NCBI RefSeq assembly: GCF_016772475.1
Contig: NZ_CP068595.1
Span: forward strand, 3,720,001-3,784,000
Origin: Paenibacillus sonchi
GTDB taxonomy: Bacteria; Bacillota; Bacilli; Paenibacillales; Paenibacillaceae
Direction: 5' to 3'
DNA: 64,000 bases
Under the pieces are notes generated by a model. It made no database searches. It had not been told where the DNA came from and saw only the letters and a program-made list of their open reading frames with translations. A program made the position numbers and the translations under genes. Positions 22,201 to 34,500 of this stretch are shown here, piece after piece (position 1 is the first letter of the stretch; every line of letters starts with the position of its first letter).

Positions 22201-25200
22201 CGAGACCGTCGTCCCGGCAAAGGCCACGTTGTTCGGACCGCTTCGTGTCATTCCCAAGGAGTACGAGAACATTGCCTGCAGGCTGATCGACACCGATCAA
22301 TACGACCATCATATCCTTTGCCGCATCCTGTCCGGGCCGGAGAATAACCGCCGTGCCGATTGGATCGCGCTGCGGAATATCTATATATGGGAGCCCGCCT
22401 TCAAGCAGGTGCGCCTAACAACTCCGCTGAATGCAGTCAACAAGCGCTTAACATCCGGAGGGGTATACGTCATCACCGGAGGTCTTGGAGGCATCGGATT
22501 GCATGTCGCCAAGTATCTGGCAGAGCAGTATCATGCTCAAGTGGTTTTGCTCAACCGGTCGCAGTTCCTTCCCGAGGCCGAGTGGGACAAGTGGTATGCC
22601 ATCCATGGCGGGGATGACCCGGTAAGCCAAAAAATTGCCATCCTGCGGAAAATCAAAGCAGCGGCAAGCGGCTTCTATCTGGTTCAGGCGGACATTACGG
22701 ATGCCGCTCAGGTCAGAGCTGTTTTTGGGCAGATTCTTGAGCGCTATGGGGCCATCAACGGGATTATCCATGCTGCGGGTGTTCCGGACGGAGCGGTTAT
22801 TCAGCGAAGAAGCAGGGAGATGTGCGAAGCGGTTTTTGGCACCAAAATTTATGGAACCCAGGTTTTGCAAAAGGTTATCGGAGAGCTGTCCCGCCCGGTC
22901 GACTTCCTGCTGCTCTTCTCTTCCTTAAGCTCGCTGCTTGCTCCACCGGCACAAGTGGCGTACAGTGCAGCCAATTCTTTTTGGATGCCTCTGCCCAGGC
23001 AAACACCAAGAGGGGGTATTTCACCCAAACCATCAACTGGGATAGGTGGGAGAACACCGGGATGACAGGACTTCCGGCGCAATCCCGTCCAGTCAGCTCT
23101 GCTCCAGGCATTTCTTATCAGTCCGAAGAGCATCCGTTGTTTGAGTATTCCGTGAAAGAGAATACAGGACGTACTGTGTTTATTTCCTACTTCCATGCAG
23201 GCAGAGATTGGGTCCTGGATGAACACCGCATAGCGGGCCGGGCCGTGCTGCCGGGAACATGTTATCTGGAAATGGCGCGTGCAGCCTATCAATCAGCGTC
23301 CTCGAATCCTGAAGCAGCCGTAATGATCCGTGATGTCTTTTTCCTGACCCCGCTGGCGGTCGCGGACAATACGGAGGTTCCCGTCCGAACGATCCTTACC
23401 CGGGACGCAGAAGACTGTCAGTTTACGATAGAAAGCTGCCCGGAGGCCCCGGAGGGCAGGTGGATACTCCACGCACGCGGCCGCATTGATACTGCTGACA
23501 TCAAGTCCCAAGACTATGAATTGGATGCGATCCGCAATGCCTGCGATCACAGCCGCTATGGCAGGGAGCATTACAACAACCGGCGGGACAGCCAATTCCG
23601 GTATGGTCCCCGGTGGGACAGCTACCATTGGGGAGGATTCTCTGAGCAGGGGGGCCTGTCCTGGATTGAACTTCCGCAAGCGTTCGCAGGAGATCTTGCG
23701 GTTTACGGGTTCCATCCGGCGATCCTAGATGTGGCGCTGGTGCACATGGGCCTTGCACAAACCGGGGCCGGCCAGTACGTTCCGTTCGGCTACAGGAACA
23801 TTACGGTCCATGGGAAGGTGCCGGGAAGAGTATACAGTTATATCCGTCACCGGACAGAACACACTTTTGGAAGCAAAATCATGGAGTTCGATCTGACGAT
23901 TATGGATGAACACGGCCAAGGGATCGTTGAAATCGAGGGATATCAGGTTACAGCCGTTACTAATGAACAGGTCAGCGGGGGAGGCGAGGCTGCTGAAAAA
24001 ACAACTGCGGTCCAGGCGGCTCTGTTAACTGCCGACGGCAATTCGGGTGCTTTGACTCCTGAGGAAGGCCTTATGATTCTGGATGCCGCATTATCGGCAG
24101 CCTATCCACAGGTGATTGTATCTACTGTTGATTTGCCTGCACGCGTGGAAGCATACAGAAATGAGAAGGTAAACCTGTATCAGGACAATGGCGGCAGCTC
24201 TGCGGCGGAGGTGCGGGCTTCAGGAGTGAATATGTCTGCCGAGGAATTAGAACATGTGATCCGCAGCATCTGGCAGAGTGTCCTGGGGCATGAGCAGATC
24301 TCCAGCGACGATGACTTTTTTGACTTGGGCGGGGATTCGCTGAAGGTGCTGACAGTCGCAGAGAGGATTTATCAGGCGGTCAACATCAAGATTCCGGTTT
24401 CGGTCTTCTTTCATACAACCGTGCTGAACGAGCTTGCCCGGCATATTCAAGCTGCCTGCCATACAACCAATGATTATGCTGCCATTCAAAAAGCTGCGCC
24501 CGGGGCTTATTATCCCTTATCATCGGCGCAAAAACGGTTGTATTTTCACCAGCAGCTTCAGCCGGACAGCGTTGCATACAACATCCTGGAGATCACATCG
24601 GTGGAAGGGAATCTCGATCCGGGTAAATTACAAAACGCATTTGATCTATTAATCCAGAGGCATGCGGTGCTGCGGACCAGCTTTGACGTCATCAACGGGG
24701 AGATTGTCCAGATCATCCATGACCGTGCAGCGTTTCAAGTGGAGCATGTGACCGTGAAGGAGGATGAAGTCGACCAGGTGGTTGAACAGTTTATGCAGCC
24801 GTTTGATCTGCGGTCGGCTCCTTTACTGCGTGTAAAGATTGTCCGCTGCGGGATGCAGAAGTATGTGTGGCTGTTTGATATTCACCATATCATTGCCGAT
24901 AACCTCTCCGTTGAAATTCTCAAAGGTGAGCTTATCCGCATATATAACGGTCAAGCCAGACAGCTAAAGCCCATTCTCCTGGAGTATGTGGACTTTGTGG
25001 GCTGGCAGAACGAACAGATCAGACGCGGAAAATTCGGCAAGCAAACGGAGTATTGGCTTCAGCAATTATCGGGAGAGCTGCCGGAGAACCATCTTCCCGC
25101 CGATTATCCGCGTCCTGCCGTGCTGAGCCACCAAGGCGATATTTATACATTTACTTTGGATGAGACTGTAACAGGCCGGTTGAAGCAGGGGATGAAGCGC

Positions 25201-25845
25201 AATACCACCACATTATTCATGAATATGATGGCCCTTTTCAGTGTCCTGCTGCAAAAATACACGGGGCAGGATGAAGTGATGATCGGGGCCAGTCTTGCCG
25301 GAAGAAACCATGCAGATCTGGCGGATATGGTCGGCATGTTCGCCAATGTGCTGCCCTTCCGATCCCGCATCAACCGCGATGGATCGTTTGAACAGCTGCT
25401 GACAGAAATCAAAACGCAGAGTTTGCAGATTTTTGAAAATCAGGATGTGCAGTTTGAGGTACTGGTCGAAGCCTTGGGCCGGAGCCATCAGCTGAGCGAG
25501 AATCCCTTATTTAATGTAATGCTGGTGCTGCCGGATGTTGCGCCCGCCGAAGCGGCTATGGATCAGGTGAGGCTGCAGGCGTATCCGTTCCGCAACCCGT
25601 CGTCCAAATTCGACTTGACGCTATGGGTGTACGATTATGACGACAGCATTGAAATGCGGATGGAATATTCGACGGATTTGTTTGCCCGCAAGACGATCAC
25701 AACGATGTGCAGGCACTTGCTGGATATTGCCAGCCAGGTGGCCGGCAACCCGGACATCCTTGTCAAAGAAATTATGCTGGATTCAGGTCTCGTCAGGACA
25801 GAAGCGCTGGATTTGCTGGATGACGGGAATGATTTTGTTTTTTGA
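19295..25845 (+). CDS. PKS/NRPS protein: KS-AT(degenerate)-KR-DH-ACP-C
   Basis: About 2183 residues after repair of one frameshift at 22978. KS 19315-20600 (TACSTSL, EAHGTGT, NIGH). AT remnant 20870-21490 with GTGTG where GHSxG is needed. KR 21740-23060 (TGGLGGIG, YSAAN). DH 23130-23960 (HRIAGRAVLP, and FHPAILDVALV where DxxxQ is usual). ACP 24240-24460 (GGDS). C 24500-25800 (HHIIADN). The KR lies before the DH, the reverse of the normal order. The module should give an alpha,beta-unsaturated chain that the terminal C domain hands to the next protein's threonine. The ATG at 19295 has GAGGG 6 bases upstream and begins shortly before the KS. An ATG at 19232 would add 21 residues but has no ribosome binding site. 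Confidence 0.9.
20870..21490 (+). other. Degenerate acyltransferase domain, module 6
   Basis: About 200 residues compared with about 280 for the intact AT in the first PKS module. The segment GTGTGAYVAGCLAGVF aligns with GYSIGEYVAACLAGVF, so the catalytic Ser is Gly. The roughly 55-residue subdomain that should carry HAFH or YASH is missing: the chain passes almost directly from MEKRDRLLEE to the SAPAIPLLSAD strand. The flanking linkers and the YPFTRKRYW post-AT motif remain. Confidence 0.85.
22978..22982 (+). other. Frameshift (one T missing) inside the KR
   Basis: Run of 5 T. Adding one T restores YSAANSFLDASAQANTKRG, directly after the catalytic KR Tyr. Confidence 0.88.
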
Positions 25846-25877
25846 ACAGTCAATCAACAGCAAAGGAGTGGGGTATC

Positions 25878-28526
25878 GTGAAAGGTAATTTCTTCGCCAA
25901 TGTACCGTACTTGAATGACGTGTACAAGAAGGAACAGCAATACTGGCTGCACAAGCTGGCCGGCCTGCCTGACAAGAGTCACTTCCCTTATGACCCTCAT
26001 AAAGACCGTCATCAGGAACGCCATATAGAAACAATCCCCTTTTCACTGGACTCCGTCCATGCCCGGAAGCTGGTGCAGATCAGCAATGACTCCGATGCCC
26101 GGTTGCATGTGCTGCTGCTGGCGTTCACTTCCGTATGGCTGCTCAAGTATTCGGGACAAACGGATATCGTGCTTGGCACAAGCATTTACCGGCAGCACAG
26201 CGAGGAGGATTTCATTAATACCGTCCTCCCGGTTCGCGTACAGGTTCAGAATGAGATGCGGCTGATTGACCTGATTTCCTTGATGAAGCAGACGGTTTCT
26301 GAAGCCGCCCGGCACCAAAACTATCCGTTTGAGTTAATGTTGAAGCAGGCAGGCTTAGATTCCGGCTTTTTGGATGTTTCCGTGATTGTGAGCAACATTC
26401 AGGACGAGCAGTATTTATCCGGAACCCTGTCAAATTTCACAATGATCGTCCAAAGAGAGGAGAGCGTGCTCCAGGGTGAAATCCGCTTCAATGCTTCGGT
26501 CTACAGTGCCGATACGGTCAACCGGTTGCTGGAGCATTTCCATGTGCTGCTGGAGCAGTCGCTTGCAGACTTGCACAGCTCTGTGCAGGAGCTTTCAATT
26601 CTGACAGAGAAGGACCGGCGAATCATCGCCTGCAGCAATGCCACATCTGCGGGCTTTCCGGAAGATGCAACGATCCCGGCCCTCTTTGGGGAATGTGCTG
26701 CTAAATATCCGAACCATACGGCGGCAGTATTTGCAAATGAGCGCATGTCCTACCAGGAGCTGAACCGCAAATCGAATCAAGCGGCCCATCATCTGCGCCG
26801 GCTAGGCGTAACGGCCGAATCGGTTGTAGCCTTGATCCTGCCGCCTTCTCTGGAAATGATCATCGGAATCCTGGCGGTCCTTAAGGCGGGAGGCGCATAT
26901 TTGCCCATCGACCCGGACCTCCCGGCACAGAGGGTTGACTATATTCTGAAGGATAGTCAAGCCAGGCAGATACTAACGGTTCAATCAATCCGCTTACCGT
27001 CAGGAACCGGTGAAAGCTGTGAGGTGATTTTTCTCGATGACCCCATGCTGGAGCAGTATTCCAGTTCCAACCTGGAGCATGTCATTCATCCTAACGACTT
27101 GGCCTATATCATTTATACTTCCGGCACTACAGGAAATCCCAAAGGCGTCATGATCGAACACCGGAATGTGGTCCGGCTATTTTTTCATGAACATAACAGG
27201 TTTGATTTCACCTGCCAGGATACATGGACGCTTTTTCATTCGTTTGGCTTTGACTTCTCCGTGTGGGAAATTTTCGGCGCATTGCTGCATGGCGGCAAGC
27301 TGCTGCTGATTCCGAAGCTGCTCAAGAAAGATTACCGGTACATTGTGCAGGAGCTCCGGAACGAACACGTAACCGTATTCAACCAGACGCCGTCCTCCTT
27401 CTACCAATTCATTCAAGAAGAGCTGGAGGATACTGGGGAGAAGCTGCGCTTACGTTATGTGATTCTTGGCGGAGAGGCTTTGCAGCCGGGCAAGCTGGAA
27501 GCCTGGAAGGTGAAATATCCCGGCACCCGAATCATCAACATGTATGGGATTACCGAAACGACGGTACATACAACTTTTAAGGAAATCGGCACAGAGCAGA
27601 TCCAAGCGAATCAGAACAATATCGGTGTGCCTTTTTCAACAGTAGAGGTCTATATTTTCAACCGGCAGCATGAGCAAGTCCCGATTGGAACTGTCGGAGA
27701 AATATGGGTTGGCGGCGAGGGAGTAGCGCGCGGATATCTCAATCGGACGGAATTGACTGAAGACAGATTCCAAACCCGCAGGATGGGGGACCGTTGGATA
27801 CGTCTTTACCGGACCGGTGATCTGGGCAGATATCTGCCGAGCGGTGAAATGGAGTATGTAGGGCGCAGGGACAACCAGGTGAAGATAAGAGGGTTCCGCA
27901 TCGAGCTTGACGAAATATCCGCCCACCTCCTGACGGTAGAGTCTATTAAGGAAGCTGTAGTATCGGCACGGGAGATTGAGCCAAAGACCCAAATCCTGGT
28001 TGCCTATGTGGTGATCAAAGCGGGGCGGGAAGCAACGTTTGATCCAGTGGAGATCAGGCAGTATCTGCAAACACGCATAAGCGATTATATGATCCCTTCC
28101 GTCCTGCTGCCGATATCCAAAATTCCGTTAACACTGAATGGAAAAGTAGACTACGAAAAGCTTAATACCCTTGAGCTCAAGCAGCAGGCAAAAGGGGTGC
28201 TGACCCCTCCAACAACGGAGATGGAGCACAGAATAGCGGAGATTTGGAAAACCATCCTCCGAATGGACCGCATCGGTGTGCATTCGACCATATTTGATCT
28301 GGGCGGAACGTCATTTGATGTGATCACGATCAGCAAGGCCTTGTCAGAAGAACTGAGTCAAGAGGTGCCGGTGATCACCTTGTTTACCTATCCAACGATA
28401 AGTCTGCTGGCTAAGGTCCTCCAGGCGGACAGCCCTGTGACGGAACTGAGTGCGGAATCAAGAGAAGCTTCCATCGAAGAAGGCAAACGGGCAAGAAGGC
28501 AAAAATTACGTCTGTTGAAGAAGTAG
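25878..28526 (+). CDS. NRPS module for threonine: half-C-A(Thr)-PCP
   Basis: 882 residues. GTG 25878 with AAAGGAG at 25862-25868 is the best start; the frame is open back to a TTG at 25842, but that has no binding site. Residues 1 to about 240 are the C-terminal lobe of a condensation domain (QYWLHKL, then DIVLGTS and HQNYPFE). The N-terminal lobe with HHxxxDG is absent. The A domain (26660-28160) has YTSGTTGNPKGV and YGITETT, with the code DFWNIGMVHK, the classical threonine code. The PCP (28210-28430) has LGGTS. The upstream protein already ends in a complete C domain, so the half-domain is probably structural or a docking partner, not the catalyst. The C terminus is strongly basic (KRARRQKLRLLKK). 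Confidence 0.93.
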   Translation: MKGNFFANVPYLNDVYKKEQQYWLHKLAGLPDKSHFPYDPHKDRHQERHIETIPFSLDSVHARKLVQISNDSDARLHVLLLAFTSVWLLKYSGQTDIVLGTSIYRQHSEEDFINTVLPVRVQVQNEMRLIDLISLMKQTVSEAARHQNYPFELMLKQAGLDSGFLDVSVIVSNIQDEQYLSGTLSNFTMIVQREESVLQGEIRFNASVYSADTVNRLLEHFHVLLEQSLADLHSSVQELSILTEKDRRIIACSNATSAGFPEDATIPALFGECAAKYPNHTAAVFANERMSYQELNRKSNQAAHHLRRLGVTAESVVALILPPSLEMIIGILAVLKAGGAYLPIDPDLPAQRVDYILKDSQARQILTVQSIRLPSGTGESCEVIFLDDPMLEQYSSSNLEHVIHPNDLAYIIYTSGTTGNPKGVMIEHRNVVRLFFHEHNRFDFTCQDTWTLFHSFGFDFSVWEIFGALLHGGKLLLIPKLLKKDYRYIVQELRNEHVTVFNQTPSSFYQFIQEELEDTGEKLRLRYVILGGEALQPGKLEAWKVKYPGTRIINMYGITETTVHTTFKEIGTEQIQANQNNIGVPFSTVEVYIFNRQHEQVPIGTVGEIWVGGEGVARGYLNRTELTEDRFQTRRMGDRWIRLYRTGDLGRYLPSGEMEYVGRRDNQVKIRGFRIELDEISAHLLTVESIKEAVVSAREIEPKTQILVAYVVIKAGREATFDPVEIRQYLQTRISDYMIPSVLLPISKIPLTLNGKVDYEKLNTLELKQQAKGVLTPPTTEMEHRIAEIWKTILRMDRIGVHSTIFDLGGTSFDVITISKALSEELSQEVPVITLFTYPTISLLAKVLQADSPVTELSAESREASIEEGKRARRQKLRLLKK

Positions 28527-28536
28527 GGGTGATACT

Positions 28537-31500
28537 GTGCAGAATTACAGTGGTTTGGAAATTGCAGTCATCGGCCTTGCCGGCAGATTTCCGGGAGCAG
28601 GTACGATTTCTGAATACTGGGACAATCTAAAGAACGGTGTTCATTCGGTTCAGACCTTTAGTGAGCAAGAATTGGTTGCCGCCGGAGTAGAACCCGGCTT
28701 GGCCGCTAAGGCAGAGTATGTCAAGGCAAAGGGCTATCTGGAAGCAGGCAATTGTTTTGACGCCCGTTTTTTTGACTACACCCCCCTGGAAGCAGAACTG
28801 ATGGACCCGCAGATGAAAGTGTTTCATGAGTGTATTTGGGCGGCCTTGGAGGATGCCGGCTACGCGGCGGAGGCGGATCAGCAGCTTATCGGGCTGTTTG
28901 CGGGGGCATCTCCGAATCATATGTGGGAAGGGCTTATGGGCCTGTCCGGCAAAAGTGAGGTCATGGGGCATTGGGCCGCCTCCCAGCTGCTGGATAAAGA
29001 TTATTTAAGCTTGCGGATCGCGCACAAATTAAACCTCAAGGGCCCGGCCCTGTCGATCTATACCGCATGCTCCACCTCTCTCGTTGCCGTGCATATGGCG
29101 GCGCAGTCGCTGCTGAACGGCGAGTGTGATATCGCCTTGGCGGGCGGGGTCACGGTCACCCTGCCTGAAAAAAGCGGGTATGAATATCAGGAGGGCATGA
29201 TCTTATCCCCGGACGGGAAATGCCGGGCGTTTGACGCCGGCGGAAAAGGGATCGTGGGGGAGACGGAGCGGGCGCAGCCGTCCTGAAGCGTCTGCAGGAT
29301 GCCCTCGATGACGGTGACCAGATTTATGCGGTCATCAAAGGCTCCGCGGTGAATAATGATGGTCAACAAAAAACGGGATTTACAGCCCCCAGCACCATCG
29401 GACAGGCAGAGGTTATCCGGACAGCGCTCAAGCTGGCTGAGGTATCGCCGGACAGCATCGATTACATCGAATGTCACGGGACCGGGACGCCGCTGGGCGA
29501 TCCGATTGAATTGGAAGCCTTGGAGCTGGGCTATAACCCGGAGCGAAGACATGCGTGTGCGCTCGGCTCAGTCAAAACAAATATTGGACATCTGGACAGC
29601 GCAGCAGGCATTGCCTCCTTCATCAAAACAGTACTGGCGCTCAAACATAACATGCTCCCTCCGTCTTTGCATTTTCAGACGCCGAATCCGGTGCTGAAGG
29701 TGATTGAAAAGGGTTTTTATATTAATGACCGGCTGACCGAATGGCCCCGCAAAAATGAGCCCTTGCGGGCCGGAATCAGCGCATTCGGCATCGGCGGAAC
29801 CAACGCCCATATCATTGTCGAGCAAGCACCGCCCCAGCGGGAAGCTTCTGCCGGACGGGAGTGGCAATTGCTTCCCGTTTCAGCGAAAACACCGTCGGCG
29901 TTGGCGGAGATCAAAAAGGATCTGGAGCGGTATTCCAAAGCGGAACCCAGTCGTCTTGAAGATATTGCCTATACACTGCAGGTGGGCAGAAAACATTTTC
30001 CCATACGGGAGTTAGCCCTTGTCAACCGGAAGAGCCGCCGGGTCCTTCAGTTTGCTGAAACGGCAACAAGGAAGGGCACGGCTGGACTAGAGAATGCTCC
30101 GGTGATTTTTGTGATCCCGGACTTTACGCAGCGCCTATGGAGTGAAAGTGAGCTTGATGAACTTGAGCAATTGTATCAGGAGGAACCCGGTGCCCGCCGC
30201 TTCCTCAATCAGGCGCTGGGAATCATGAACCGGCTGGTTCCGGACAGGGCTGCTGTGAAGCTGGGGGACCTGCGGAAACGGGAGTACACTCCGGTTCTTG
30301 CGTTTGGCGGCTATTATGCAGTAGGAAAGTTGTTCATCGAATGGGGATTGCACCCGGAAGCTGTGATCGGGAGGGGAAAAAGCCAATGGCTGGCGGCCTG
30401 CCTGTCGGGAGAGCTTTCGCTTGAAGAGGCTGTCCATTCCTTTCTGTTGAGTCTGGACGATTGCGGGATGGAGCAGCCGGAAGCCGGCCGTAGGATTTCC
30501 CGGCGGGAAGAGATTTGGCTGGTGCTGGGCGCAGGGGATGAGGCACAGCCCTTTTTGGACAAGCAGTCTTCCAAGCCCCAAATCGTCGCCCTGGAAAAGC
30601 TGAACACCTACTCCCTTATGGCTGCTGTAGGTACTATGTGGCTGTACGGCCAGGACATTAAGTGGCGGGAATTATATCAACACGAGCAGCGGAACCGTCT
30701 CTCTTTGCCTACTTATGCCTTTGACCGCCAGGAGTTCCCGGTAGATCCTGAGCTGTTCAACCTTAACCATCTTCTCAATCGTCCTCCATCCGGGAAGGGC
30801 TGGACCCCGGCAAATAGAGACGATATCCGCAAGTGGTTTTATATCCCCGCCTGGGAAAGCGCTGCTCTTCCCAACTATGAAGGCAGAATGCTCCCCAGAG
30901 ATGCAGTCTGGTTCATTTTTTGTGACGCGGCCGGTCTGGGGGAAGCGCTGGGCGATCTGCTCAGGCAGCAGCAGATCCGCTGCATTATGGTTGAGCTTGC
31001 AGAGCATTACCAGCAAGTTACGGCAGATCACTACAGAGTGAACCCGCTGCGCAGCGAAGAGATGGACCGGCTGTATCATAGCCTGGATGCGGTTCCGGAT
31101 CACATCTGCTATCTCTGGACGGTCACCTCTCCGATGGAGCCGGAGCTGGCCAATATCGAAACCGGCCAGCAATTGTTTTTGCATCATATTTTGCGTCTGG
31201 TCCAATTCTTAGGCACTGCGGCTGCGGCTCAAGAGGTACACTTGCAGATCGCTTCGAATGGATTGTATTCAATAACACAAGAAGAAATGCTGTGCCCCAT
31301 GAAAGGGCTGCTGCTGGGTGCCAGCAAAATTATTCCGTACGAATATCCGAATATCAAGGTTTGCCATGTGGATTTCCCGCTGGCGGAAGGTGATGCCGCA
31401 CGGCAAAGAGAGCAGGCCCGGCAAATGCTCCGGGAATTCCAGTTTGAGTTTCCGAACAAGCAAGTCGCATACCGGGGAAAAGCCGGTGGATCGAATCGGT

Positions 31501-34500
31501 CCAAAAACCGCTTTTGTTGGCCAGCCCCGGCAAGGTTTCGCTATTTAAGAACAATCTCGTCTGTATGATTACAGGGGGGCTGGGAGGAATGGGCTTGGCG
31601 CTGGCGGAATATTTAGCCACGCAGTATACAGCCCGCCTGGTTTTGGTGGGCCGCTCTGCTTTTCCGCCGAAAAGTGAATGGGACCAGTGGGTGAACCGCC
31701 CGGACGATGCAGAAGTAGCCCGGATCATTCGAACTATCCGGGCGCTGGAAGCGGCAGGGGCGGTAATTGAGGTGCATAGCGCCGATATCTCAGATTTCAG
31801 CGCCATGCAGCAGGTGGTTGCCCGGGCGGAAGCGCGGCTGGGTCCGATTACCGGTGTCCTGCACACGGCTGGAGTTGCGGATTATGCCGGAGTCATTCAG
31901 AGAAGGACACAAGCGATGACCGACGAGGTGCTGCTGCCCAAGGTTAAAGGGACCATTGTTCTGGATACGCTTTTCCGCAACCGTAAGCTGGACTTTTTTG
32001 TTTTATTTTCATCCATCGGCAACTATATCTATGGCCGCAAGTTCGGGCAAGTGGGATACAATGCGGCAAATGAATTTTTGGATGCCTTTGTACACTACCG
32101 CTTACAGCACCGGGAAGGCTTTACAGCAACGGTTAACTGGAACGACTGGGCGGAAGCGGGAATGTCCGTCAAAGCGATGGAGAAGAGCCGCGGCCTGCAC
32201 AAGGAGGTCAACGATCTTCAGTTTGAAGCCGAGGCGATCACGACAGAGCAAGGTGTGAATGTGTTCCGGTATATCATGGAGAACCAAATGAACCGGGTAA
32301 TCGTGTCTGCGCTCGATTTGCCGGCATTGATGGAAGAGAGCAACAACATCAGCGTGGAGGTTATCCTGGAGCAGGAGGCGGCAGCCCATGCCACGGAAGC
32401 TGCACCTGCAGCAGTCAGCAGCAGCAGTCTGCTCACGGAAGCCGGGCTGCACCAACAGATTGCGGATATCTGGAGCACAGTCCTGGGAATTGAGGCCATC
32501 GGCATCGATGAGGATTTCTTCGCATTGGGCGGCGATTCCCTTAAAGCGATCACCATTGTTTCACTGGTTTTCAAAAAGCTTGGAGTCAAGCTCCCGCTCC
32601 CTGCATTTTTCCACAAACCAACGATCCGTGAAATTAGCCGTGTCATCCGGGAGACAAACCGGACGGATTATGCCCGGATTAAGCGCGCCCCCAAAAAGAG
32701 GGCTATCCGTTAACTCCGGGACAGAAAAGGCTCTATTTCCTCAGCCAAATGGAGAAGGAAAATAAACAGTACAACAATATCATTGCGCTGCAAGTCAACG
32801 GGCCTTTGAACTTCGGCAAGTTGGAGGCCTGCCTGAAGCAGCTGATTCGCAGACATGAGAGCCTGCGGACCTGCTTCCGGAGAATTGACGGGGAATGGGT
32901 GCAATGGATTGAGGAAGAGGTTCAGCTAACTCTTGATGTTGTGGACATCAAGGGAACGGTCAATGATAAGCACATTGAAGCATGGATACAGGCATTTGAT
33001 TTGGCGGCAGCGCCGTTATGGAAAATTGGTGTTTTTAAGGAAAGTGAACACCGTCATCTTATTGTGTTTAATATTCATCATATCATCACAGACGGGACCT
33101 CCAATGCCATCCTGATCGACGAGTTCACCACCCTATACCAGAATGACGGGAAGCTCGGCGCCTTGCCGCCATTAACCATACAATACAAGGATTACGCGGA
33201 ATGGCGGATGGATGAGGCGAATACCGCTAATGAAGCAGCTGCGGCGTATTGGCTGGAAACGTTCTCCGGGGAAATCCCGCTGCTCCATTTGCCGGCAGAC
33301 CATTCACGTCCGGCATTCAAGACCTACCACGGTTCTGCGGAAATGTTCAGCATTCCGAAAGAGCAGGTACTGGAAATTAAGCAGCTGGCAGCCGAGCAGG
33401 AAGCTACGCTGTATATGGTATTGTTTGCAGTTTGGAATATATTGCTGGCTAAGCTGAGTGATCAGGAAGAAATCATTGTAGGGGTGCCGACCTCGGGAAG
33501 AAATCACAGCGATATTGAGCATGTAATCGGCATGTTTGTGAATACCCTACCGATTAGAAGCCGGATTTCCGCCAAGCTGACGTTTGCAGAAATCCTGCAT
33601 GCCATGAAAGCGAACATTTCCAATGCGCTGGAACACCAGGATTATCCTTTTGAGGATCTTGTCAGCCAGCTTCAGATTACACGTGATTTTGGGCGAAATC
33701 CTTTGTTTGATGTGATGTTTGCTTTTCAAAATGCCAAGGCACAGCAGCAGGAAGCCGGACAGGTCCAGTTGAATGAGCTGGAAATGAAGCCTTATCCGTA
33801 TAGAACAACAACGTCGCGTTTTGATCTGACACTGGACGGCGAGGAACGCGCAGGCGAGCTTGTTTTCACTTTGGAGTACGCAACGGACCTGTTCACAAGA
33901 GAAACGGTCATGCGCTTGATCCGGTATTTCCGCACAATCCTTCTGGAAGTGCTGAAGCACCCCGCGCAGAAGACCGGTCTGATTCATCTGCCCGATGATC
34001 AAGAGACGGACCGGCTAATTAACCGGTTCAATCAGACTGCGGGTGAATATCCGGAGCACCTGACCGTTCACCAGCTTTTTGCAGCGAGGGTGAAAGAGCA
34101 TCCGCACCAGGTGGCTGTCACGTTCCGCGATCAGTGCATAACGTACGATGAACTGAACCGCCGGGCGCAGCAGGCGGCATATGCCTTGCAGGCCCAAGGA
34201 ATCGGTCCCGATCAGATCGTTGCTCTCATCACCACGCGTTCGGTTGACATGATCGCCGGAATATTAGCCATATTACAGGCCGGCGGGGCGTATTTGCCCA
34301 TTGATCCGAGCCTCCCGGCGAATAGAATCGCTTATATGCTGGATGACGCCGGGGCTCAAGTCATTTTGACCAACACGTCTGTAGAGAACCAGGGAAATCG
34401 TATCGTTATGGATATGCGCAGCCTGGAGTTGGATCACGGTGCCCCCTTCCAGTGCCGCCGGTGCACAGCAGCCGTAATCTGGCGTACTGCATGTATACTT

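Noticed and set aside
15796..34446. Pseudogenisation of the cluster
   Set aside because: Domains on both sides of every break keep their catalytic residues, there are no independent stop codons, and three megasynthase genes or modules (39.9 and 25.9 kb proteins among them) are unbroken.
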